Made by a program: the position numbers and the translations under genes. A stretch of DNA of 24,160 nucleotides, from NCBI GenBank assembly GCA_023430045.1, contig JAEZCF010000024.1, forward strand, positions 1-24,160. Direction: 5' to 3'. The notes beneath the pieces are model-generated. The model saw only the letters and a program-made list of their open reading frames with translations, was not told where the DNA came from and searched no databases. The number at the start of each line of letters is the position of its first letter. Positions within the stretch are counted from its first letter, which is position 1. The stretch comes from Pseudomonadota bacterium. GTDB taxonomy: Bacteria; Pseudomonadota; Gammaproteobacteria; Xanthomonadales; Xanthomonadaceae. This document shows positions 1 to 8,054 of the stretch, piece by piece.

Positions 1-1163
1 GGGCCGAATACCGCTGCCTGACCGAGCAGCCACAGCAGTACCGCACCGATCGGCAGATAGGCCAGCGGCATGCGGGGCAGCTCGTACTGGTTCATCAGCG
101 CCAGGTTGATCGCATAGGCCGCCAGCATGCCCAGCACGATGCCCACCGTGGCCAGCAGGAAGTTCTCGGTCTGGAAATAGCGCAGGATCTGTCCGCGGGT
201 AGCCCCCAGCGCACGGCGGATGCCGATCTGCTTGCTGCGCTGCTGCACCCAGAAACTGGCCAGCCCGACGATACCCAGTGCGGTGACCACCAGCAGCGCC
301 ACGCACACCGTTACCAGCAGGCCGACCATCGCCAGATCGTTCTTGAAGAAGTCCTTGCGCTGGTCTTCGTAGCTGAGCTTCTCGCGGACCAGACGGTTCG
401 GATCGTTGCGTTCCAGAGCCGCCAGCGCACCCTTGAGCACTTCATCGCGGCGTGCCGGATCGGTGCGCAGCATGTAGATGCCGGAACCGAAAGCGGCACG
501 GGCCGGCATGATCATGGATTCGACGCGGTTGTTGTTCCAGCCGGTCGGCGTTGCCAGGTGGTCGATGATGCCGATCACGTGCAGCGGCTGGCGGCCCATG
601 TAATAGGTCTGGCCCAGCGCGTTGCCATCCGGTGCCATCTTGGCTGCCACGGCCTGGTTGATGATCACCGGCACGGCCTGGTCTCTGCCGCCACTTTTCA
701 TCAGCTCGTCCAGGTCAACGTACTCACTGGGCTGGAAGTCGCGACCGGCGACCAGATTCATGCCCATCGTCGGCAGGCCGCCTTCGGACAGCATGTACAA
801 CGACACACTGGTGGTGGGACGTTCCTGCTCCTGCTTGCGGGAAATGCTGCTGTTGGACGAACTGTTGCGGAACGGCAGCTGGTTGATCACGGTGACGGCC
901 TTGGCGCCCGGCAACGCCCGCAGCACGGCCAGGTCCTCGCGGGTGCGGGCCATGGCATTGGTCTGCTTGCCAATGCCGCTCACGCGCACCATCACCAGCT
1001 CGTTCTCGGCGATGCCACTGGGAAGGCTGATCTTGTCGATGCGCTGGCTGACCAGAAACAGCGCGTTGCAGACGATGGCGCAGGTGAGCGCGATTTCCAG
1101 CACGATCAGGGCGGCAGCGGTCTTGTGCCGGCGCAGCGTGCTGAGGATGGGGCGGATGTCCAT
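1..1163 (-). CDS. MacB/FtsX-type ABC transporter permease, 3' end cut by window edge
   Basis: The reading frame opens at an ATG at 1163 and runs without a stop to the window edge, giving 387 codons. The protein begins MDIRPILSTLRRHKTAAALI and has one hydrophobic segment at about residues 17-40. A large extracytoplasmic domain follows, then three hydrophobic segments in the last 130 residues, including the RSKQIGIRRALGATRGQI stretch typical of MacB/FtsX permeases. Only the last 20-25 residues seem to be missing. A GAGGA ribosome site lies 6 bases before the start. The gene sits 20 bases after a second permease of the same type and is the most distal visible gene of an adaptor-ATPase-permease-permease operon. 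The two permeases probably form a heterodimer acting with the ATPase and adaptor in export or in extracting substrates from the membrane. The substrate is unknown. Confidence 0.88.
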   Translation of the reverse strand, partial: MDIRPILSTLRRHKTAAALIVLEIALTCAIVCNALFLVSQRIDKISLPSGIAENELVMVRVSGIGKQTNAMARTREDLAVLRALPGAKAVTVINQLPFRNSSSNSSISRKQEQERPTTSVSLYMLSEGGLPTMGMNLVAGRDFQPSEYVDLDELMKSGGRDQAVPVIINQAVAAKMAPDGNALGQTYYMGRQPLHVIGIIDHLATPTGWNNNRVESMIMPARAAFGSGIYMLRTDPARRDEVLKGALAALERNDPNRLVREKLSYEDQRKDFFKNDLAMVGLLVTVCVALLVVTALGIVGLASFWVQQRSKQIGIRRALGATRGQILRYFQTENFLLATVGIVLGMLAAYAINLALMNQYELPRMPLAYLPIGAVLLWLLGQAAVFG

Positions 1164-1183
1164 GAGTGTCCTCGTTGCGGTGC

Positions 1184-2485
1184 TTACTGCGATTTGAGCT
1201 GGATGGCCGGGGTGACCTGCATGGCGCGCCAGGCGGGCAGGAAGCCGGCGGCCAGGCTGGCCAACAGGGTCATGCCAAGGGCGAGCAGCAGCATGCTTCC
1301 GTCCAGGTGCGCCAACGTTGCGTACTCCACGGGTTGCTGGCGCACCGCATACAGGCCAAGTGCGGCCAATACCAGGCCGAGCAGCCCACCCACCACGCCC
1401 ACGGCACCGGCTTCCACCAGGCACTGCAGGAAGATCTGGCCGCGGCTTGCCCCCAGCGCGCGCCTTACGCCGATTTCGCCGCTGCGGCGCAGGAACTTGG
1501 CCAGCAGCAGGCCGACGGTGTTGATCAGGCAGACGACCAGGAAGCCCAGGGCCAGCCACATCTGCAGCCGCACATCGCTGGGTACCGCGCCATTGAAGTC
1601 CAGCCAGTCCATGACATTGCGCAACCGCACGTTGGCCGGGCGCTCGAAGCGTCCGCCTTCGCGCTGCTGGTTGGAATAGTTCACAAGGTACTGGCGATAT
1701 TCATCGGCCTTCGAGGGGTCCACCTCCGCCCAGTACTGGATCCACGCGCAGGGGGCATTCACCGCGTAGCTGTCGTCGTTGGGGTTTTCGCCGAAGCAGT
1801 TCATGTTGCCGTTGCTGCCCAGCTCCAGTTCAAGGGCCGTGGAAATGGGGGCGATGATGTCCTCATCGCGGCCGAAACTGCCCAGCGTCAGGTCGAAGAA
1901 GCTGGGCTGCGGTTTCCAGTCGCGGAGCACGCCGACGATGCGCAGTACGTGGCCATTGACGTGCAGTTCGCGGCCCACGCTGTCGGCCCCATTGAACAGC
2001 TTGTCGTTCAGCATCCTGGAAATCACCGCCACCCGTGCGCGGCCTTCGTCGTCCTCGCGTGTCCAGGGCCGGCCGTACTGCATGGGCACCTCGAACATCG
2101 GGAAGAAGTCCGCCGAGGTCCAGCGGGTGTCCACGCTGAAGGGCTTGAGGTTCGCACTCTCCGGTTCGATGGTGGCGGCGCCGCCGCTCATCATCGCCTG
2201 GCGATCGGCGTGCCGGCCGCGCAGCAGGGCTTCGGCGTCGAAGCGCGTCAACTGCGTTTCCGGTTCCTCGCCTGCGACATAGCCGCTGCGCGGACGCGGG
2301 TCCACCTGGACATAGAACAGCCGATCGCTCTTGCCGGGAATGGGATCCCCGGAGAGCACGTGGAAGACCGTCAGCGTGGTCATCGAAGCGCCGATGCCCA
2401 GCGCGATGGCCACCACCATCAGAGCGGTAAGTACCTTGTTGCGGCGGAAACTGCGTATGGCCAGTCGGCCGTAGTAGGCGAGCAT
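1184..2485 (-). CDS. MacB/FtsX-type ABC transporter permease
   Basis: This 433-residue permease has a first membrane helix at about residues 13-36 (KVLTALMVVAIALGIGASMT), a large MacB-type extracytoplasmic domain, and three further helices in the last 130 residues. The loop SGEIGVRRALGASRGQIFLQ is the conserved FtsX motif before the third helix. The frame is open from a GTG at 2497, which overlaps the ATPase stop as GTGA. I prefer the ATG at 2485, because a GAGG ribosome site lies 6 bases before it and it begins directly with MLAYYGRLAIRSFRRN. It lies between the ATPase gene and a second permease and is probably translationally coupled to the ATPase. It differs clearly in sequence from the second permease, so a heterodimer is likely. 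Confidence 0.9.
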   Translation of the reverse strand: MLAYYGRLAIRSFRRNKVLTALMVVAIALGIGASMTTLTVFHVLSGDPIPGKSDRLFYVQVDPRPRSGYVAGEEPETQLTRFDAEALLRGRHADRQAMMSGGAATIEPESANLKPFSVDTRWTSADFFPMFEVPMQYGRPWTREDDEGRARVAVISRMLNDKLFNGADSVGRELHVNGHVLRIVGVLRDWKPQPSFFDLTLGSFGRDEDIIAPISTALELELGSNGNMNCFGENPNDDSYAVNAPCAWIQYWAEVDPSKADEYRQYLVNYSNQQREGGRFERPANVRLRNVMDWLDFNGAVPSDVRLQMWLALGFLVVCLINTVGLLLAKFLRRSGEIGVRRALGASRGQIFLQCLVEAGAVGVVGGLLGLVLAALGLYAVRQQPVEYATLAHLDGSMLLLALGMTLLASLAAGFLPAWRAMQVTPAIQLKSQ

Positions 2486-2493
2486 GGGCAGCC

Positions 2494-3210
2494 TCACTCG
2501 TTGACCGCGACGATGCGCCGCGGAGTGGCCAGCACCGGTTCATGCACCAGATCGGTGACCTGGCCGTCGACGATGTGCACGTTGCGCTGCGCGCGGGCGG
2601 CGAGTTCCGGATCATGGGTGACCATGACGATGGTGGTGCCGGCCGCATTGATTTCTTCCAGCAGTTCCATCACCCCGCGTGCCATCTGGCTGTCCAGGTT
2701 GCCTGTCGGCTCATCGGCCAGCAGCAGGCGTGGGCTGCCCGCCAGTGCGCGTGCGATCGCCGCACGCTGCTGCTGGCCGCCGGAAAGCTCGTTCGGATAA
2801 TGCTTCATGCGCGAGCCCAGGCCGACCTGGGTGAGCGCCTTTTCGATGCGTTCGCGGCGTTCGCTGGCTGCCATCTTCCGGTAGCGCAGCGGCACATCCA
2901 CGTTGTCGAACAGGTTGAGGTCCGGGATCAGGTTGAAGCCCTGGAAAATGAAGCCGATCTTCTGGTTGCGCAGGCGGCTGCGCGCGTCGTCGCCGAGCGT
3001 GCTCACGTCCTGGCCATCAAGCAGGTAGGTGCCGCTGGTGAATGTTTCCAGCAGCCCGGCGATGTTGAGGAAGGTGGTCTTGCCGGAGCCGGACGGACCG
3101 GTGACGGCGACGAACTCGCCTTCGTTGACCATCAGATCCAGCGACCGCAGGGCATGGGTTTCCACCTGTTCGGTACGGAATACCTTGGCGACAGCGCGCA
3201 TCTCAAGCAT
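2494..3210 (-). CDS. ABC transporter ATP-binding protein, MacB/LolD type
   Basis: This 238-residue protein is the nucleotide-binding subunit of the operon's exporter. It shows Walker A GPSGSGKT at residues 38-45, a Q-loop at FIFQGFNL (88-95), the signature LSGGQQQR (142-149), Walker B LLLADEPTGNLD (162-173) and the H-loop histidine in MVTHDPE near residue 199. The TGNLD wording after Walker B and the length place it in the MacB/LolD/FtsE branch, which energises mechanotransmission-type permeases. The start has an AGGAGA ribosome site 7 bases upstream. It follows the adaptor gene by 30 bases and its stop overlaps the possible GTG start of the first permease. The domain is complete and nothing is missing. 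Confidence 0.95.
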   Translation of the reverse strand: MLEMRAVAKVFRTEQVETHALRSLDLMVNEGEFVAVTGPSGSGKTTFLNIAGLLETFTSGTYLLDGQDVSTLGDDARSRLRNQKIGFIFQGFNLIPDLNLFDNVDVPLRYRKMAASERRERIEKALTQVGLGSRMKHYPNELSGGQQQRAAIARALAGSPRLLLADEPTGNLDSQMARGVMELLEEINAAGTTIVMVTHDPELAARAQRNVHIVDGQVTDLVHEPVLATPRRIVAVNE

Positions 3211-3240
3211 GGGTTCTCTCCTGTGTTCGGTAGGGTGTTG

Positions 3241-4518
3241 TCAGTTGATGGATACGCGTTCGGCGTCGCCGAACAGATCACTGCCGGCGACCACGATGCG
3301 ATCGCCCGGCTGCACGCCGGAGAGGATTTCCACCTCGCCCAGGCTGCTCACGCCCAGTTCCACCGGGCGGCGCACGGCGGTGCTGCCGTCCATCACGTAG
3401 GCCTGGCCGTTGCCCTGTTCGACGAACGGGCCGCGCTCCACCTTCATGACGTCGCGGCGGGTATCGAGCAGCACGCGGACGGACATGCGCTGGCTCTGGC
3501 GCAGGCCGGCAGGCTGCTTGTCGGCAAAGCGCACGCGGGCATTCACTTCACCGTTGACCACCTCCGGCGACACCGCGCTGATCTCGCCGGCGAACGGTTG
3601 TCCGCTGCCGCTGGTCAGCTGTGCCGGCATGGCGATTGCCAGGTCGCGGGCGAAGCTTTCCGGCACCTTGATCTCGATCTCGAAGTTGGACAGGTCCACG
3701 ACGCCCAGCACCGGCGCGTTGGCGACCAGGTTGGTGTGCTGGACCGCCTGCACCTGGCCGACCTGGCCATCGAACGGCGCGCGCAGGGTCAGGGCATCCA
3801 CCTGGCGCCTGACTTCTGCCACCACCGCACGCTGGCGGTCGGCCAGCAGGCGCTTGTTGCGTGCATCCAGGTCGGCGCCCTGGCCCTGCAGGCGCGCATC
3901 GGTCTGCGCGTTGGCCAGCTGGATATCCGCCTTCTTCATGCTGTCCTGGGCCTTGGCCAGGTCGATCTGCGGCACCGCACCGCCGTCGAATCCGCGCTGG
4001 TAGCGCTGCAGGTCGCGCTCGGCAGCCTGCCGTTCGATGTTGGCCTGGTCGGTATCCTTGCGCGATTTCGCGCGTGCCAGGGTGGCGTCCAGGGTGGCGC
4101 GGCTGGCTTCGGCCTCCAGGCCGGCAAGGGTGGCTTCCTCCTGCGCCAGCTTGCTGCGCAGTTCCGGACTGTCGATGATCGCCAGCTCCTGTCCCTTCTT
4201 GACCACGTCGCCGGCGACCACCTTCAGGTCCACCGTGCCGGCGGAGATCGCATAAAGGATCGGACTGTTGGCGGCGATCACCCGGCCGTCGGCGGCGATG
4301 TCGCGCACCAGGTCGCCACGCTGCACCTGTGCGACGCGTACCCGGCTGCTGTCGAAGGAGCGGCTGGCATTGAGCCAGGCATGGATGGCAAAGCCAATGC
4401 CGGCCACCACCACGAGGGCGATCAGCGCCGGCCAGCGCCAGCGTTGCCAGGCGCCGGTGACGGCACTGCGGGGGGCGGTGGAAACGATCTGGTCCTGGGC
4501 GGAAGTGTCGCGGATCAT
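3241..4518 (-). CDS. Efflux periplasmic adaptor (HlyD/MacA/RND-adaptor family)
   Basis: This 425-residue membrane-fusion protein begins MIRDTSAQDQ. It has a short cytoplasmic stretch and one membrane helix at about residues 29-47 (WPALIALVVVAGIGFAIHAWL). A lipoyl/biotinyl half-motif follows (VVAGDVVKKGQELAIIDSPEL), then a long coiled-coil hairpin rich in Ala, Gln, Lys and Arg at about residues 110-215, the second lipoyl half (LRAPFDGQVGQVQAV), a beta-barrel, and a membrane-proximal domain ending near GVQPGDRIVVAGSDLFGD. It would bridge the inner-membrane ABC complex to an outer-membrane channel, which is not encoded here. The frame stays open upstream to a GTG at 4647. That start is rejected because the extension would cover the sigma-54 promoter at 4555-4570, which implies a leader of about 25 bases before 4518. 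It is the first gene of the operon. Confidence 0.9.
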   Translation of the reverse strand: MIRDTSAQDQIVSTAPRSAVTGAWQRWRWPALIALVVVAGIGFAIHAWLNASRSFDSSRVRVAQVQRGDLVRDIAADGRVIAANSPILYAISAGTVDLKVVAGDVVKKGQELAIIDSPELRSKLAQEEATLAGLEAEASRATLDATLARAKSRKDTDQANIERQAAERDLQRYQRGFDGGAVPQIDLAKAQDSMKKADIQLANAQTDARLQGQGADLDARNKRLLADRQRAVVAEVRRQVDALTLRAPFDGQVGQVQAVQHTNLVANAPVLGVVDLSNFEIEIKVPESFARDLAIAMPAQLTSGSGQPFAGEISAVSPEVVNGEVNARVRFADKQPAGLRQSQRMSVRVLLDTRRDVMKVERGPFVEQGNGQAYVMDGSTAVRRPVELGVSSLGEVEILSGVQPGDRIVVAGSDLFGDAERVSIN

Positions 4519-4554
4519 CGAAGGGCCTGGATGGGATGGAACTGCCAAAGGCAA

Positions 4555-4570
4555 TGCATGGACCGTGCCA
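4555..4570 (-). promoter_or_regulatory. Sigma-54 (RpoN) promoter of the adaptor-ABC operon
   Basis: Read on the minus strand the site is TGGCACGGTCCATGCA. It matches the sigma-54 consensus TGGCACG-N4-TTGCA at every defined position except one (ATGCA for TTGCA). The invariant -24 GG and -12 GC are present with the required spacing. The predicted transcript starts near 4544, about 25 bases before the adaptor ATG at 4518. A dyad-rich element that could bind an activator lies upstream at the distance usual for NtrC-type enhancers. This is a sequence match only; no expression evidence is available. Confidence 0.8.
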
Positions 4571-4609
4571 TATTTTTGTTCAATAAAATCAGCCGCTTGC
4601 GTGATCGTG

Positions 4610-4664
4610 AAAAGTGTCCATATGTCCGCGGACACGCAGGCGGACACTTTTGTTAAGCGGACAG
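4610..4664 (-). promoter_or_regulatory. Putative enhancer/operator cluster with TGTCC/GGACA half-sites
   Basis: The arms AAAAGTGTCC (4610-4619) and GGACACTTTT (4642-4651) form a perfect 10-bp inverted repeat. It encloses a perfect 12-bp palindrome, TGTCCGCGGACA (4623-4634). One more GGACA half-site lies at 4659-4663. The centre is about 85 bases upstream of the predicted sigma-54 transcription start, a normal position for binding by a bacterial enhancer-binding protein. The activator gene is not in the window. In related bacteria a sigma-54-dependent response regulator and sensor kinase often follow the permeases of such operons, which here would lie beyond the left edge (inference). The outermost half-site also sits where a glmS -35 box would be. 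Confidence 0.65.
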
Positions 4665-4688
4665 ACGATGCGTGCTGAGCGGCCGCGC

Positions 4689-4694
4689 TAGAAT
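4689..4694 (+). promoter_or_regulatory. Putative -10 box of glmS
   Basis: TAGAAT lies 30 bases before the glmS ATG. It differs from TATAAT at one position and is followed by the same G found after three other TAGAAT boxes in this window. No convincing -35 box is visible at 17 bases. The ribosome site AGGAAGG (4711-4717) lies 7 bases before the start codon. Confidence 0.5.
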
Positions 4695-4724
4695 GCTGGG
4701 CTGAACATCGAGGAAGGCGTTGTC

Positions 4725-6563
4725 ATGTGCGGAATCGTGGGTGCGATCGCGAATCGCGATGTGGTGCCGGTGCTCATCGAGGGCCTGAAGCGCCTGGAAT
4801 ATCGCGGCTACGATTCGTCCGGAATCGCCGTGCTGGACACCGGTGACAAGGCCGATATCCGTCGCGTGCGCCGCACCGGCCGGGTTTCGGAGATGGCCGG
4901 CGCCGCTGAGGCCGAGGGTTTCACCAGCACGCTGGGCATCGGCCATACGCGCTGGGCCACCCATGGCGGAGTGACCGAAGCCAATGCGCATCCGCATATC
5001 AGCGAAGGCGTCGCGCTGGTGCACAACGGCATCATCGAAAATCACGAGGAGCAGCGCGAACGGCTACGCGCGCTCGGTTACACCTTTGAATCGCAGACCG
5101 ACACCGAAGTCATCGCGCACCTGATGCATCACAACCTGAAGGACGGCGGCAGCCTGCTGGGTGCATTGCAGCGTACGGTGAAGGAGCTCACCGGGGCCTA
5201 TGCGCTGGCGGTGATGAGCCGTGCCGAGCCGGACCATTTCGTCTGCGCGCGCATGGGCTGTCCGCTGCTGGTCGGCATAGGCGACGGCGAGAATTTCGTT
5301 GCCTCCGATGTGTCGGCCATCGTGTCGTCAACGCGCCGGGTGGTCTTCCTGGAAGAAGGCGATACCGCTGATGTGCGCCGCGATGGTGTGCAGGTGTACG
5401 ACGTCGACGATGCGCCCGTGCAGCGCGAGGTCCATCTCTCCGACGTGTCGCTGGCCTCGCTGGAACTCGGCCCGTACCGTCACTTCATGCAGAAGGAAAT
5501 CCACGAACAGCCGCGCGCGCTGGGCGACACGCTGGAAGCGGCAATCGATGCCGGCGGCTTTCCGGCCGAGCTGTTCGGCAGGAATGCCGGCGCTGTGCTG
5601 GCCGGTATCGAAGGCGTGCAGATACTGGCCTGTGGCACCAGTTACTACGCCGGCCTGACCGCGCGCTACTGGATCGAATCCATCGCCGGCCTGCCGTGCA
5701 GCGTGGAGATTGCCAGCGAATACCGTTACCGCGCGGCATACGCGGATCCGAAGCATCTGACCGTCACCATTTCGCAGTCCGGTGAAACGCTGGATACGAT
5801 GGAGGCGCTGAAATACGCCAGATCGCTGGGCCACCCGCATACGCTGTCGATCTGCAACGTGCCGGAAAGCGCGATTCCGCGCGCCAGCGAACTGGTGTGC
5901 TACACGCGTGCCGGGGCCGAGATCGGCGTGGCCTCCACCAAGGCATTCACCACCCAGCTGGCCGCGCTGTTCCAGTTGACGGTGGTGCTGGGCAAGCTGC
6001 ATGGCCGCATCGATGCCGCACAGGAAGCGGATTATCTGGAACAGCTGCGCTTCCTTCCGGGCAGCGTGCAGCATGCGTTGAACCTGGAACCGCAGATCGC
6101 GGCGTGGGCGGAGCGATTCGCGCGCAAGCCCAATGCGCTGTTCCTGGGACGCGGCCTGCATTATCCGATCGCGCTGGAAGGTGCGCTCAAGCTCAAGGAA
6201 ATTTCATACATCCACGCTGAAGCCTATCCGGCTGGTGAGCTCAAGCATGGCCCGCTGGCACTGGTGGATGAGGACATGCCGGTGGTGGTGATCGCGCCGA
6301 ACGACAGCCTGCTGGAGAAGGTGAAGTCGAACATGCAGGAAGTGCGCGCACGGGGCGGCGAGCTGTTCGTGTTCACTGACCAGGACAGCAACTTCAGCGC
6401 CTCCGAAGGAGTGCATGTGATCCGCACACCGCGCCATGCCGGGGTGCTGAGCCCCATCGTGCACACCATCCCGGTGCAGTTGCTGGCGTACCACACCGCA
6501 CTCGCCCGCGGGACAGATGTCGACAAGCCGCGTAACCTGGCCAAGTCTGTCACCGTCGAATAA
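4725..6563 (+). CDS. glmS: Glutamine--fructose-6-phosphate aminotransferase (isomerizing)
   Basis: This 612-residue enzyme makes glucosamine-6-phosphate from fructose-6-phosphate and glutamine in the cytoplasm, the first committed step to UDP-GlcNAc for peptidoglycan and LPS. The start MCGIVGA exposes the catalytic Cys2 of the class II glutaminase domain, with TRWATHG and HNGIIEN substrate-loop motifs. The two SIS sugar-isomerase domains show ILACGTSYYAG around Cys303, SQSGETLDT, and GRGLHYPIALEGALKLKEISY. The C-terminal DKPRNLAKSVTVE is the family's conserved tail. The length fits the usual 609-612. AGGAAGG lies 7 bases upstream. The gene diverges from the sigma-54 efflux operon, sharing a 206-base intergenic region. 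No glmU neighbour and no glmS ribozyme-like leader is visible. The stop codon is followed at once by an inverted repeat. Confidence 0.98.
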   Translation: MCGIVGAIANRDVVPVLIEGLKRLEYRGYDSSGIAVLDTGDKADIRRVRRTGRVSEMAGAAEAEGFTSTLGIGHTRWATHGGVTEANAHPHISEGVALVHNGIIENHEEQRERLRALGYTFESQTDTEVIAHLMHHNLKDGGSLLGALQRTVKELTGAYALAVMSRAEPDHFVCARMGCPLLVGIGDGENFVASDVSAIVSSTRRVVFLEEGDTADVRRDGVQVYDVDDAPVQREVHLSDVSLASLELGPYRHFMQKEIHEQPRALGDTLEAAIDAGGFPAELFGRNAGAVLAGIEGVQILACGTSYYAGLTARYWIESIAGLPCSVEIASEYRYRAAYADPKHLTVTISQSGETLDTMEALKYARSLGHPHTLSICNVPESAIPRASELVCYTRAGAEIGVASTKAFTTQLAALFQLTVVLGKLHGRIDAAQEADYLEQLRFLPGSVQHALNLEPQIAAWAERFARKPNALFLGRGLHYPIALEGALKLKEISYIHAEAYPAGELKHGPLALVDEDMPVVVIAPNDSLLEKVKSNMQEVRARGGELFVFTDQDSNFSASEGVHVIRTPRHAGVLSPIVHTIPVQLLAYHTALARGTDVDKPRNLAKSVTVE

Positions 6564-6612
6564 AAGGGGGACGGAGGAAGTTAATTGGAATTAACCTCCT
6601 CCGTCCCCTTCC
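6564..6612. repeat. GGGGACGGAGG inverted-repeat element, copy A
   Basis: This 49-bp near-perfect palindrome starts on the base after the glmS stop. The left arm is AAGGGGGACGGAGG followed by AAGTTAATT. The right arm is its complement with one extra G and one mismatch, leaving a two-base GG loop. It lies between convergent genes and could end transcription from both sides, although it has no U-rich tail. The right arm is also the end of the UdgX-type gene, including its TAA stop at 6591-6593. Related copies lie at 13884-13940 and 16923-16973. Confidence 0.85.
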
Positions 6613-8054
6613 TTCAGGCGGCGCAGGTCGTCGACGAACAGGCGGTATGCGTCTTCCTGCCTTTCCTGTCTCAGGACCCATGATGGATGCACGGTGGCGA
6701 AAGCGCGTGTGCCGTCGTCAGTGGTCAGCCAGCGTCCGCGGTCGCGCATCAGGCTGAAATCCTTGCCCAATACCGAACCGGCCGCACTTGCGCCAAGGCA
6801 CACGATGATCTTTGGCCTCAGGCTGGCGATCTCGCCAAGCAGCCACGGCTGGCATGCCTTGACGTGGCTGGCATCGGGTCGCTGATGGACGCGGTACTTG
6901 CCGCGGCGCTGGAAGCGGAAGTGCTTTACCGCATTGGTCAGGTAAAGCCTGCCGCGATCGATACCGAGTTCCAGCAGTGCGCGGTTGAACAACTGGCCGG
7001 CGGGCCCGACAAAAGGTCGCCCGCTGAGATCTTCCTTGTCACCCGGCTGTTCGCCAACGATCATGATCTCGGCATCCAGTGGCCCTTCGCTGAAAACCGT
7101 CTGCGTGGCGGGTTCCCATAGCGGGCAGCGTCGACAGGCCGCTGCTTCCCTGCGCAGGGCGGGAATCACCTCGTCGGGGACAAGCTCGCCAGCCACGCTC
7201 GCCACCGGCCTGTCCGCCTGGCGTCCATTGGCCGTCCGCCGTTGCGGCCCGCGTGCTTCACGGTCGTGCATCTCCTGCACGCGCGAAGCCGCATCGCGGA
7301 CCAGCGCAGGCAGCAGCGTGGCCTCAGGCAGATGCTTCCAGTATCTGGCGGGCATCTCCTGCTGCATCATGCGGGTGTTCAGCCGTGCGGGATTGAATAT
7401 GCTGGCGTAGTAGGTCCGCCACATGTCCTCGCGGGCGTCTTCGCCCGGCGCCTCCTCCCGACGTCCGCCGGGGCCGAAGCTGAGCGCCTGGCCATCCCAG
7501 CGCACGCTGCGTGACGGGGTCAGGATGGCCCAGCGCATGCCGGCAAAACGTCGCGCGAAAAAGGGTGCCACGCGGTCCACGATGTAGTGCTCTGGCTCGA
7601 ACCAGGCGATGAAGGCATCGGCTTCTCCCGGAACCTCGCGAAAGCGCACGAAGGCTTTCATCTTGTGGGAGTCACGCCGGACGGCCTGGACCATGGCCGT
7701 CGCACGCAGCACGTCCGCATCCGTCGGGTTCGAGACCAGGGCGCGTTCGCCTGCGGAAATCCGCCAGAGCATGCGGTACAGCAATGACATGCGCTGCGGA
7801 TCGCGATGGCACAGGCAGGTGGCGGCGAGTTCCACGAAGGCCCTCGGCACGCTCAGCGGTGCCTCCGCATCGCTCTGGACAGCTGCATCGGCGGACAGCA
7901 ACGGCGGCGCATCCAGCAGCGAACGCTCATCGCCCTGCAGCCAGTCAAGCCGATCAGGGGGGATGGAACGGCTCAATGCTGCGCGCGCCGCCGCCCGCCA
8001 TGCTGCGAAGGACCACGATGGCTCCACGCGTACGCTCCAGCGCTTCATGCTCAC
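6591..8054 (-). CDS. DUF4130-UdgX fusion: uracil-DNA glycosylase-like repair protein
   Basis: This 487-residue two-domain protein has an N-terminal DUF4130-like region (about 1-270) containing FVRFREV and FEPEHYIVDRVAPFFARRFAGMRWAI. The function of that domain is unknown. The C-terminal domain (about 295-487) is a family 4/UdgX-type uracil-DNA glycosylase fold. It has CRRC plus later cysteines for a 4Fe-4S cluster, motif GEQPGDKEDLSGRPF beginning at residue 334, the loop GKYRVH with His390, and the late motif HPSWVLR. In the mycobacterial enzyme UdgX the equivalent KRRIH-loop histidine bonds covalently to the abasic sugar after uracil removal, so the same suicide chemistry is likely here. The start GTG at 8054 overlaps the radical SAM stop as GTGA; an ATG at 8048 is the alternative. 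Neither has a clear ribosome site, which suggests translational coupling. The last residues (GDGGG) and the stop codon come from an inverted repeat. Confidence 0.9.
   Translation of the reverse strand: MSMKRWSVRVEPSWSFAAWRAAARAALSRSIPPDRLDWLQGDERSLLDAPPLLSADAAVQSDAEAPLSVPRAFVELAATCLCHRDPQRMSLLYRMLWRISAGERALVSNPTDADVLRATAMVQAVRRDSHKMKAFVRFREVPGEADAFIAWFEPEHYIVDRVAPFFARRFAGMRWAILTPSRSVRWDGQALSFGPGGRREEAPGEDAREDMWRTYYASIFNPARLNTRMMQQEMPARYWKHLPEATLLPALVRDAASRVQEMHDREARGPQRRTANGRQADRPVASVAGELVPDEVIPALRREAAACRRCPLWEPATQTVFSEGPLDAEIMIVGEQPGDKEDLSGRPFVGPAGQLFNRALLELGIDRGRLYLTNAVKHFRFQRRGKYRVHQRPDASHVKACQPWLLGEIASLRPKIIVCLGASAAGSVLGKDFSLMRDRGRWLTTDDGTRAFATVHPSWVLRQERQEDAYRLFVDDLRRLKEGDGGG

Noticed and set aside
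4519..4647. 43-codon N-terminal extension of the adaptor from a GTG at 4647
   Set aside because: It would translate through the sigma-54 promoter and its enhancer region, and the extension looks unrelated to the membrane-helix start of adaptor proteins.
2542..4656. Long open frame on the plus strand opposite the ABC operon
   Set aside because: It is antisense to the ATPase and adaptor genes, which have full motif support. Its His/Ala/Gly-rich composition is what high-GC genes give when read on the other strand.
4600..4724. glmS ribozyme or small-RNA-controlled leader
   Set aside because: The leader from the predicted start to the ATG is about 25-30 bases, too short for a glmS ribozyme, which is also typical of Gram-positive bacteria.
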